From Egibacter rhizosphaerae (lineage in GTDB: Bacteria > Actinomycetota > Nitriliruptoria > Euzebyales > Egibacteraceae), in NCBI RefSeq assembly GCF_004322855.1, contig NZ_CP036402.1, positions 2,604,001-2,668,000 of the forward strand: 64,000 bases of DNA, given 5' to 3'. Within the stretch, counting starts at the first letter, position 1. Each line of letters begins with the position of its first letter. The translations under genes and the position numbers were made by a program. The notes under the pieces are model-generated. The model ran no database searches. It was given only the letters and a program-made list of their open reading frames with translations, and had not been told where the DNA came from. Shown piece after piece: positions 50,588-58,113 of the stretch.

Positions 50588-51829
50588 GTGCAGACGATCC
50601 TGACCACGAGCAACAGCCCTAAGGCCGGTGGGGCTACCGCACGAAGCCTGTTCGACACGGAATGTGTGGTCTGCGGGACCGAAGGTCTCACGGCCGTTGC
50701 CGAACTGCCCGAGGTGCCCGTGCACGTTGGGGTCCAGTGGCAGGAGGCGGCTGCAGCCCGGAACGCGCGTCGGGGTTCGATGCGGCTCGGGCAGTGCAAC
50801 CGCTGCGGTCTGGTGACCAACGCCGCGTTCGACCCGGGCCTTCTGGATTACGGGACACAGCGCTACGACAACGCGCTGCATGCCTCTGCCGCCTTCCGCG
50901 CCTTCGAGCAGGACACGATCGAGCGCCTCGTTCGCAACCACGACCTCGCCGGGCGCACGGTCGTCGAGATTGGCTGCGGCGAGGGGCGGTTCTTGGGGCT
51001 CCTCGCCGAGGCAGCGGGCGCGCACGGCATCGGGTACGACCCCGGCCACGATCCCGCGGTCCGTGCCCCCGCGGCGGATCGCGCCGGCGTTGAGATCCAC
51101 CGCGGGACCTATCCGGCATCGAACGCCACGGCGCACGACGCCCCCGCACTGGTGATCTGTCGACAGACCCTGGAGCACGTCCTTGACCCGGTCGGCTTCC
51201 TTCGGACGCTGCGAGCAGCCGTGGCCGACGACGGCGTGCTCTACCTGGACGTGCCGGACTCGCGCATGCCCTTCGAACATGGGTCGGTGTGGGACCTGAT
51301 CTACGAGCACTGCCTGTACTTCGTCGACGTTTCCCTCGCCCACACGCTCGCGGTCGCGGGCCTGCACGTCGGGTCCCTGCGGCCAGCGTTCTCCGGACAG
51401 TTCCTTGCCGTCGAGGCTGTCGCTGGCCCGGTGGCCGACGCCCTGCCGACTGAGCGGGAGCTGGCTGCGGTCACCGACGCCGCGGCCCGTTTCGCCGCGA
51501 CGCTCGAGGAGCGCACGGCCACGTGGCAGACGCGGCTGGCCGCGGCTCGGGCCGAAGGGCGGCGCGTCGCTGCGTGGGGAGCGGGTGCGCGGGCGGTGAC
51601 CTTCGCGAACCTCCTCGACCATGACCAGCAGAGCATCGCCGCGATCGTCGATCTCAACCCGCACAAGCAGGGCACGTACCTCGCGGGCACCGGCCACCCC
51701 ATCGTCCCGCCCGAGGTTCTCGTCGGTCTCGATCCCGACACCGTCGTCGTCTTCAACCCGCTCTACCGGGACGAGGTGGCCACAGCGCTCGGGTCGCTCG
51801 GGATCGACGCCTCGGTGGTGGTCGCGTGA
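50588..51829 (+). CDS. Sugar C-methyltransferase-like protein 1
   Basis: The 413-residue protein has the three-part layout of NDP-sugar C-methyltransferases such as TylC3, NovU and TcaB9. An N-terminal zinc-binding segment (CVVCG near 27, then GQCNRCGLV) comes first. A SAM domain follows with VVEIGCGEGRFLGLLAEAAG and ICRQTLEHVLDPVGFLRTLR. The C-terminal half has VAAWGAGARAVTFANLLDHD and IVDLNPHKQGTYLAGTGHPI. The family methylates C3 (or C5) of 4-keto-6-deoxy sugars. The motif around the expected catalytic His reads DLIYEHCLYF. The GTG at 50588 has GAGAGG 6 bases upstream. It overlaps the next gene as GTGA. Confidence 0.85.
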   Translation: MQTILTTSNSPKAGGATARSLFDTECVVCGTEGLTAVAELPEVPVHVGVQWQEAAAARNARRGSMRLGQCNRCGLVTNAAFDPGLLDYGTQRYDNALHASAAFRAFEQDTIERLVRNHDLAGRTVVEIGCGEGRFLGLLAEAAGAHGIGYDPGHDPAVRAPAADRAGVEIHRGTYPASNATAHDAPALVICRQTLEHVLDPVGFLRTLRAAVADDGVLYLDVPDSRMPFEHGSVWDLIYEHCLYFVDVSLAHTLAVAGLHVGSLRPAFSGQFLAVEAVAGPVADALPTERELAAVTDAAARFAATLEERTATWQTRLAAARAEGRRVAAWGAGARAVTFANLLDHDQQSIAAIVDLNPHKQGTYLAGTGHPIVPPEVLVGLDPDTVVVFNPLYRDEVATALGSLGIDASVVVA

Positions 51830-53091
51830 ACCGCTGCCGCTTCTGTGAGTCCCCGCTGTCGCGGACGGTGGTCGATCTCGGGACATCGCCCTTGTGCGAA
51901 ACGTTCCCGACCGCGGAGGCCTGCGAGGTCGCCGAGCCTCACTACCCCCTCCACCTGCAGGTCTGCGAGCAGTGCTGGCTCGTACAGCTGCCCGCCTACG
52001 TCCCCGCGAAGGAGATCTTCGCTGAGTACGCCTACTTCTCGGCCTACTCCGACGCGTGGGTCGAGCACGCGCGCACCTACGCCCACCGGATGGCCCGCGA
52101 GCTCGAGCTCGGCGCTGACAGCATGGTGCTCGAGGTCGCCAGCAACGACGGCTACCTGTTGCAGTGGTTCGTCGAGCGCGGCGTGCCCGTGCTCGGCGTC
52201 GAACCGGCGGCCAACGTCGCCGAGGCGGCCCGCGAGCGTGGGGTCGACACCGAGGTGGCGTTCTTCGACGCCGCGTTCGGGGAACGGCTCGCGACGGAGG
52301 GTCGCCGCGCTGACCTGATCGTCGCCAACAACGTCCTCGCGCAGGTTCCCGACCTCAACGGCTTCGTGGCTGGGTTCGCTCCCGCGCTCGCCCCCGACGG
52401 GGTCCTCACGATCGAGGTCCCGCACCTGCAACGGCTCATCGAGGGCAACCAGTTCGACACCATCTACCACGAGCACTTCACCTACTTCTCCCTGCTCGCC
52501 CTCGAAGCGGTCCTCCGAGCCCACGGCCTACACGTCTACGACGTTGAGGAGCTCTGGACGCACGGTGGCTCCCTACGGGTCTTCACCCAGCGCGCCGATA
52601 CGGGCCCGCGGACCTCGACCCCGGCGGTGGCGGCTCTGGTCACGCGCGAACGCGCCCTCGGCTACGACCGCGCGGATGCGTACGCGGACTTCGGTGCGCA
52701 GGTGCGACGCACCAAGCGCCGGCTGCTGTCCTACCTGATCGCCGCACACGAGGCCGGGCACCGCGTGGTCGGCTACGGCGCACCGGGCAAGAGTGCGACG
52801 CTGCTGAACTACTGCGGCATCGGACCGGACCTGCTCGAGTTCACCGTTGACCGCAACCCCTACAAGCACGGCCGGTTCACGCCGGGGTCGCGGATCCCGA
52901 TCCATCCGGTCGAGCGCCTCTTCGGGGCCCGCCCGGACGTCGTGCTCATCCTGCCCTGGAACCTCGCGGACGAGATCGCCGCCCAGTTGGAGCCCGTCCG
53001 CGCGTGGGGCGGTCGCCTGGTCGTGCCGATCCCGGAAGTGACCGAGCTGACCGCACCGGCCGGCATGCGCACCCCCGCGGGTGCGCGATGA
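51826..53091 (+). CDS. Sugar C-methyltransferase-like protein 2
   Basis: The 421-residue homologue has the zinc segment (CRFCESPLSRTVVDLGTSPL, then QVCEQCWLVQLPAYV), SAM motif MVLEVASNDGYLLQWFVERG, ADLIVANNVLAQVPDLNGFV, and the catalytic region DTIYHEHFTYFSLLALEAVL. In the C-terminal part it has VVGYGAPGKSATLLNYCGIG and FTVDRNPYKHGRFTPGSRIP. It has the canonical YHEH motif of TcaB9-type enzymes, so it is the best candidate for real C3 methylation. It overlaps both neighbours (GTGA before, ATGA after). Confidence 0.9.
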   Translation: MNRCRFCESPLSRTVVDLGTSPLCETFPTAEACEVAEPHYPLHLQVCEQCWLVQLPAYVPAKEIFAEYAYFSAYSDAWVEHARTYAHRMARELELGADSMVLEVASNDGYLLQWFVERGVPVLGVEPAANVAEAARERGVDTEVAFFDAAFGERLATEGRRADLIVANNVLAQVPDLNGFVAGFAPALAPDGVLTIEVPHLQRLIEGNQFDTIYHEHFTYFSLLALEAVLRAHGLHVYDVEELWTHGGSLRVFTQRADTGPRTSTPAVAALVTRERALGYDRADAYADFGAQVRRTKRRLLSYLIAAHEAGHRVVGYGAPGKSATLLNYCGIGPDLLEFTVDRNPYKHGRFTPGSRIPIHPVERLFGARPDVVLILPWNLADEIAAQLEPVRAWGGRLVVPIPEVTELTAPAGMRTPAGAR

Positions 53092-53876
53092 AGGTCGTCC
53101 TGTTCTGCGGCGGCTACGGGATGCGGATGCGCGAGTTCAGCGAGGACATCCCCAAGCCGATGGTCCCGATCGGCACGCGGCCCGTGCTCTGGCACCTCAT
53201 GCGCTACTACGCGCACTTCGGGCACAACGACTTCATCATCTGTCTCGGCTACAAGGGCGAAGCCATCAAGGACTACTTCCTGGGCTACCGCGAGGAGGTC
53301 TCCAACGACTTCGTCCTCTCGGAGGGTGGTCGCCGGGTCGAGCTCCTGGGCGAGGACATCGCTGACTGGCGCATCACCTTCGTTGACACCGGTCTCGCCG
53401 CCAGTGTCGGCGAACGCCTGCTGGCCGTGCGCCCACACCTCGAGGGCGAGGAGGAGTTCCTGGCCAACTACGCCGACGGGCTCAGCGACGTCCACCTGCC
53501 CGACCTGATCGCGCACGCCCACGAGAACGACTCGATCGCGACCTTCGTGTGCGTCAAGCCGGGCCAGACGTTCCACGTTGTGCGGTTCGGCGAGGACGAC
53601 GCGATCGCGGGTCTCGACGAAGCGTCGGCCACCGATTTGTGGATCAACGGGGGCTTCTTCGTGTTGCGCCGGGAGATCTTCGAGCACCTGCACGAGGGCG
53701 AGGAGCTGGTCGTGGAAGCGTTCCAGCGGCTCGCCAAGCTCCGGCGCCTCACAGGATTCCGCCACGAGGGCTTCTGGGCCGGGATGGACACCTTCAAGGA
53801 CCGTGCACGGCTCGACGAACTGTCCACGCATGGTGGCGCCCGCTGGAAGGTCTGGGAGCGGTCATGCGATCGTTGA
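53088..53876 (+). CDS. rfbF: Glucose-1-phosphate cytidylyltransferase
   Basis: The 262-residue enzyme makes CDP-glucose from CTP and glucose-1-phosphate, the entry to CDP-3,6-dideoxy and branched sugars. It has VVLFCGGYGMRMREFSEDIP, KPMVPIGTRPVLWHLMRYYA, NDFIICLGYKGEAIKDYFLG, EEFLANYADGLSDVHLPDLI and DLWINGGFFVLRREIFEHL, all typical of RfbF. The ATG at 53088 overlaps the C-methyltransferase stop. No CDP-glucose 4,6-dehydratase gene is inside the window, so either it lies elsewhere or the product is used directly. Confidence 0.93.
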   Translation: MKVVLFCGGYGMRMREFSEDIPKPMVPIGTRPVLWHLMRYYAHFGHNDFIICLGYKGEAIKDYFLGYREEVSNDFVLSEGGRRVELLGEDIADWRITFVDTGLAASVGERLLAVRPHLEGEEEFLANYADGLSDVHLPDLIAHAHENDSIATFVCVKPGQTFHVVRFGEDDAIAGLDEASATDLWINGGFFVLRREIFEHLHEGEELVVEAFQRLAKLRRLTGFRHEGFWAGMDTFKDRARLDELSTHGGARWKVWERSCDR

Positions 53877-54514
53877 CCGCTCTGGGGACCGACGAGGCGC
53901 TGCGGATCACCTGCATCGGCGCGCACTGCGACGACGTCGAGATCGGCGCCGGGGGCACGATCCTCGAGCTGCTCGCGGCCCACCCCGGTTCGCAGGTGCG
54001 GTGGCTGATCCTCACCTCGACACCCGAGCGCGCCGCCGAGGCGCACGCGAGCGCAGCGGCGTTCACCGCCGATGCGGCATGGTGCGATCTCACCGTGCTC
54101 GATCTGCGTGACGGCTACCTTCCCGCGCGGTGGGCTGAGGTCAAGGACGCGCTCGCCAAGCTGGCCGCCGACGACCCCCCCGACCTGGTGCTGACCCACA
54201 GTCGCGACGACGCCCACCAGGACCACCGGCTTCTCGCCGAACTCACCACGACGGAATTCCGGGACCACCTCGTCCTCGAATACGAGATCCCCAAGTCGGA
54301 TGGCGACCTCGGGCGACCCAACTGCTACGTGCCGCTGCGTGCAGAGACCGTGCAGCGCAAGGCCGCGCTACTCGCCACGCACTACCCGAGCCAACAGGGG
54401 CGACGTTGGTTCGACCCCGAGACGTTCAGTTCCCTCGCGCGGCTGCGCGGCATCGAGGCGGGCGGACCGATCCGCTACGCCGAGGGCTTCCACCTGCGAA
54501 AGGCCGTGCTGTGA
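53864..54514 (+). CDS. PIG-L family deacetylase
   Basis: The 216-residue protein matches the LmbE/PIG-L zinc deacetylases. ITCIGAHCDDVEIGAGGTIL carries the His and Asp-Asp metal ligands (the common PHPDDE form reads AHCDDVE here). LTHSRDDAHQDHRLLAELTT carries the second His pair. These enzymes remove acetyl from N-acetyl sugars, as in mycothiol or glycolipid synthesis. Its place between a CDP-sugar gene and C-methyltransferases points to an amino-sugar step. It overlaps rfbF by 13 bases and the next gene by GTGA. Confidence 0.87.
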   Translation: MRSLTALGTDEALRITCIGAHCDDVEIGAGGTILELLAAHPGSQVRWLILTSTPERAAEAHASAAAFTADAAWCDLTVLDLRDGYLPARWAEVKDALAKLAADDPPDLVLTHSRDDAHQDHRLLAELTTTEFRDHLVLEYEIPKSDGDLGRPNCYVPLRAETVQRKAALLATHYPSQQGRRWFDPETFSSLARLRGIEAGGPIRYAEGFHLRKAVL

Positions 54515-55779
54515 CGGAGGCGCTCGCGAGCGACGTCCGGACGGGGGCCATCACGACCACCACTGCGTGCCGGAGTTGCGGCTCGTCCGACCGTCGCGTG
54601 GTGCTCTCGTTCGGCGACACGCCGCTATCCGACGTACTGCTCACCGCCGAGCAGCTGCAGGTGCCGGAAGCGCGGTACCCGCTGGAGCTGATGGTGTGCG
54701 AGGACTGCGCGCTCGTGCAGCTCCGCGACAGCGTCGACCCGGTCGTCCTGTACGGGGGTCACTACCCCTACTACTCGTCCGTGTCGCCCGGCCTGGTGGC
54801 GCACTTCGAGGCGTGCGCCGAGCAGTTGCGGATCGCGAGAGGCCTCGGGCCGGACTCCCTGGTGGTCGAGGCCGCGAGCAACGACGGGGTCCTACTGCGT
54901 CCGTTCGCCGACGCGGGCATCCCCGTGCTCGGCATCGATCCCGCCCATGGTCCCGCGGCGGCCGCCGAGGCTGCGGGTGTGCCGACCATGGTCGACTACT
55001 TCGGCCTGCCCGTCGCCGAACGGCTCGCCGCCGCCGGCCGCCGAGCCGACCTGCTGCTCGGCGCGAACGTGCTCAACCTCGTGGACGACCCCAACGACTT
55101 CGCGGCTGCCACGGCCCGCCTACTCACGGACGACGGTGTCGCGGTCCTCGAGGTCCCCTACGTGGCCGACACCGTCGACCAGGGCGCGTTCGACAACGTG
55201 TTCCATCAGAACGTGACGTACTGGAGCGCGACCAGCGCGGCCGATCTGTTCGCTCGGCACGGCCTGGCGCTCGTGGACGCCGAGCGGATCGAGACCTTCG
55301 GCGGGTCGCTCCGCCTGAGCATCGCCCGTCATGGAGTGGTGAGCCCGCGGCTCGACGCCTTGCTGGGGGACGAGCGCGCCCGAGGCGTCGACACGTTCGA
55401 CTACTTCGCCGGGTTCGCCGCACGCACCGCCGCAACCCGAGAGGCGCTGGTCGACCTGCTGCGGAGTGCACGTGCGAACGGCGCTCGGATCGCGGCGTAC
55501 GGCGCGGCAGGCGGGATGGCAACCACGTTGCTCTCCTACGCCGGGATCGACTCGGCGCTCATCGACTACGCCGTCGACCGCAACCCTCACAAGCACGGGT
55601 GGTTCACCGCCGGCAGCCACCTCGAGATCCATCCACCCGACCGGCTCGTCGACGATCCGCCCGACCTGCTCCTGCTGTGCGCCTGGAACTACGAGCGCGA
55701 GGTCCTGGCCCAACAACACGCGTTCCGCGCGGCCGGCGGCCGGGTCGTCGTCCCGATCCCGCATCCGCGCATCGTCTGA
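54511..55779 (+). CDS. Sugar C-methyltransferase-like protein 3 (altered active-site motif)
   Basis: The 422-residue homologue has the zinc segment (CRSCGSSDRRVVLSFG, MVCEDCALVQLRDSV), SAM motif LVVEAASNDGVLLRPFADAG and C-terminal IAAYGAAGGMATTLLSYAGI with YAVDRNPHKHGWFTAGSHL. At the position where protein 2 has YHEHFTYFS it reads FHQNVTYWS, so the Glu and second His of the canonical motif are replaced by Gln and Asn. It may be inactive, act on another substrate or have a structural role beside its paralogue. GTG 54511 overlaps the previous stop. Confidence 0.85.
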   Translation: MTEALASDVRTGAITTTTACRSCGSSDRRVVLSFGDTPLSDVLLTAEQLQVPEARYPLELMVCEDCALVQLRDSVDPVVLYGGHYPYYSSVSPGLVAHFEACAEQLRIARGLGPDSLVVEAASNDGVLLRPFADAGIPVLGIDPAHGPAAAAEAAGVPTMVDYFGLPVAERLAAAGRRADLLLGANVLNLVDDPNDFAAATARLLTDDGVAVLEVPYVADTVDQGAFDNVFHQNVTYWSATSAADLFARHGLALVDAERIETFGGSLRLSIARHGVVSPRLDALLGDERARGVDTFDYFAGFAARTAATREALVDLLRSARANGARIAAYGAAGGMATTLLSYAGIDSALIDYAVDRNPHKHGWFTAGSHLEIHPPDRLVDDPPDLLLLCAWNYEREVLAQQHAFRAAGGRVVVPIPHPRIV

Positions 55780-55822
55780 ATCGATCCCCTGGCCTCACGC
55801 CACGATCCCCGAGGGAGCCGTC

Positions 55823-56905
55823 ATGAAGGTTCTGGTCACCGGTCACGATGGCTACGTCGGCGCGGTCGCGGTCGGGTTCCTCGCGGTCGCGGGTCACGAC
55901 GTCATCGGGGTCGATACCGGCTGGTTCGACGACCGTGCGTTCACCCCACCTGCCCCGGTCACGGCGTGGCGTCGGGACGTGCGGGACCTGACCGTGGAGG
56001 ACCTCGCCACCTTCGACGCGGTCGTGCACCTCGCGGCGCTGTCGAACGACCCGCTCGGCGACCTGGACGCCACCCTCACGGACGCGATCAACCATCGTGC
56101 GTCGGTGCAGCTTGCCCAGCGAGCCAAGCAAGCCGGGGTCTCGCGGTTCGTGTTCGCGTCCTCGTGCAGCCTGTACGGCGCTGCCCGGGACGCTGCCCCG
56201 CTGGACGAGCGCGCGCCGTTCCGGCCAGTCACTCCCTACGGCGCGTCGAAGGTCCACGTGGAGGCGTCGCTGGGCCGGCTCGCCGATTCGACCTTCAGCC
56301 CCGTGTGCCTGCGGAACGCGACCGCCTACGGCGTCTCCCCCAAGTTGCGCGGCGACCTGATGGTCAACGACCTCGTCGCGCGAGCCGTCACCACCGGCGA
56401 GGTCCTCATCAAGAGCGACGGAACGCCGTGGCGCCCACTGGTGCACGTCACCGACATGGCGCGCGCGATGGTCGCGGCGCTGGCGGCGCCGCGGCAGCGC
56501 ATCCACAACGAAGCCTTCAACGTCGGGCGCGACGGGGAGAACTACCAAGTCCGCGACGTCGCAGCGCTCGTGGCCGCCGAAGTCCCGGGGAGCCAGGTCG
56601 TCTATGCGCCCGGCGGCGAGGCGGACGCTCGCGACTACCGCGTCGACTTCTCCAAGATCGCCCGACAGTTGCCGGAGTTCCGCCCGCGCTGGACCGTCGC
56701 CGACGGTGTGGCGGAGCTTGCGGACGCCTACCGCAGGCATGGGCTCAGCCTCGCGGACCTCGAGTCGGGGCGATACCACCGGCTGCGCGCGATCGCCTCG
56801 CACCGTCAGGCGGGGTGCCTGGGGCCCGACCTGCGCTGGCGGGGGGTCGCTGGGAGTGCGGTCGCCGGGCGGGCAGTCGCGGCCGAGGCAGCGGGCACCG
56901 CATGA
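55823..56905 (+). CDS. NAD-dependent epimerase/dehydratase (extended SDR)
   Basis: The 360-residue protein has the Rossmann start MKVLVTGHDGYVGAVAVGFL, VVHLAALSNDPLGDLDATLT and the FVFASSCSLYGAARD region. It has the catalytic YGASK with VHVEASL, LRNATAYGVSPKLRGDLMVN and PLVHVTDMARAMV. These mark an extended SDR acting on a nucleotide sugar, as epimerase, 4-ketoreductase or dehydratase. The exact reaction is not readable. The ATG at 55823 has GAGGGAG 6 bases upstream. It follows the previous gene by 43 bases and overlaps the next by ATGA. Confidence 0.88.
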   Translation: MKVLVTGHDGYVGAVAVGFLAVAGHDVIGVDTGWFDDRAFTPPAPVTAWRRDVRDLTVEDLATFDAVVHLAALSNDPLGDLDATLTDAINHRASVQLAQRAKQAGVSRFVFASSCSLYGAARDAAPLDERAPFRPVTPYGASKVHVEASLGRLADSTFSPVCLRNATAYGVSPKLRGDLMVNDLVARAVTTGEVLIKSDGTPWRPLVHVTDMARAMVAALAAPRQRIHNEAFNVGRDGENYQVRDVAALVAAEVPGSQVVYAPGGEADARDYRVDFSKIARQLPEFRPRWTVADGVAELADAYRRHGLSLADLESGRYHRLRAIASHRQAGCLGPDLRWRGVAGSAVAGRAVAAEAAGTA

Positions 56906-58113
56906 TCACCGCCACGCGCTCGGCGAGCGCGACCTCCCGGGATGGGGAGGTCGCCGCATCGGGGTGCCCGGGGTGCGGGGCCGAGGCGCTCGAGCCGGTC
57001 TGGACCGTGCGCGGTGTCCCCGTGCACTGCTCACAGCTCTTCGACTCCCCGCATGCGGCCCGCACGGCCGCACGAGGCGACCTCTCACTCGCCTACTGTT
57101 CGACGTGCGGGCTGATGTCCAACACCTCGTTCGATCCCGGACTGGTCGAGTACGGCGACGACTACGAGGACGCACAGGCCCACTCGCCACGCTGGGTTGC
57201 GTGGGCCCGCGACCTCGTCGCCGATCTCGTCGCCCGGTACGGCCTTCACGGGCGTCGCGCGTTGGAGGTCGGTTGCGGGCGGGGCGACTTCCTGGCGCTG
57301 TTGGCCGAGGCGGGTCTCACGGGCATCGGCTTCGACCCGGCACACCGGCCCGGACCGCTCGTGGCACCCGTCGCCGACCAGCTCGTGTTCCATCGCCGCG
57401 AGTACCGCGCCGCCGACGGTCGCCAGGGGGCCGCCCTCGTCGCCTGTCGGCACACCCTCGAGCACGTCGCGAATGCGGCCAATTTCGCGGCAATGCTGCG
57501 CGAGGGCGTCGGCCGGCGCTTCGACACGTTGCTGCTGATCGAAGTGCCCGACGCGACCCGGATCCTCGAGGAGCACGCCTTCTGGGACGTGTACTACGAG
57601 CACTGCGCGTATTACACGCCGGAGGTTCTCACGGGTCTGTTCACCCGCGCCGGTTTCGTGGTGTTCGACGCATACCGCAGCTTCGATGACCAGTACGTGA
57701 TCCTCGAGGCCCGACCGGCCGCCCACGACGACCGCTGGGGCTCACGACCGAAGGCCCCGCCCGCGATGGCGGAGGCGGTGGACCGATTCCGCGATGCGGT
57801 GCCCAGCCGAGTTCGAGATCTACGCGAGGCCGTCGAGGCCATGGAGGGGCCCGTGGTGCTGTGGGGAGCGGGCTCGAAGGCGGTCGGCTACCTGACCGTG
57901 CTGGGGCTGCAGACCGAGGTGTCCGCGATCGTCGACATCAACCCCGTCAAACAGGGCCGCTACCTGGCGGGGACCGGACATCCCATCGTTCGACCCGCCG
58001 AGCTGCGCGCGCTGCGACCCGGCACCGTCGTGCTCATGAACGAGGCGTACCGCGGCGAGATCACGGCCGACCTCGCCGCGCTCGACCTCACCACAAAGGT
58101 GGTCACGCCATGA
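56902..58113 (+). CDS. Sugar C-methyltransferase-like protein 4
   Basis: The 403-residue protein is closest to protein 1 of the operon: zinc segment (CPGCGAEALEPVWTVRGVP, YCSTCGLMSNTSFDPGLVEY), SAM motif RALEVGCGRGDFLALLAEAG, ACRHTLEHVANAANF, and DVYYEHCAYYTPEVLTGLFT. The C-terminus has VLWGAGSKAVGYLTVLGLQT and IVDINPVKQGRYLAGTGHPI. The pair 1 and 4 share GCGxGxFLxLLAEAG while 2 and 3 share ASNDGxLL, so two ancient subtypes occur together. It overlaps the SDR gene before it and the secreted protein gene after it. Confidence 0.86.
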   Translation: MITATRSASATSRDGEVAASGCPGCGAEALEPVWTVRGVPVHCSQLFDSPHAARTAARGDLSLAYCSTCGLMSNTSFDPGLVEYGDDYEDAQAHSPRWVAWARDLVADLVARYGLHGRRALEVGCGRGDFLALLAEAGLTGIGFDPAHRPGPLVAPVADQLVFHRREYRAADGRQGAALVACRHTLEHVANAANFAAMLREGVGRRFDTLLLIEVPDATRILEEHAFWDVYYEHCAYYTPEVLTGLFTRAGFVVFDAYRSFDDQYVILEARPAAHDDRWGSRPKAPPAMAEAVDRFRDAVPSRVRDLREAVEAMEGPVVLWGAGSKAVGYLTVLGLQTEVSAIVDINPVKQGRYLAGTGHPIVRPAELRALRPGTVVLMNEAYRGEITADLAALDLTTKVVTP

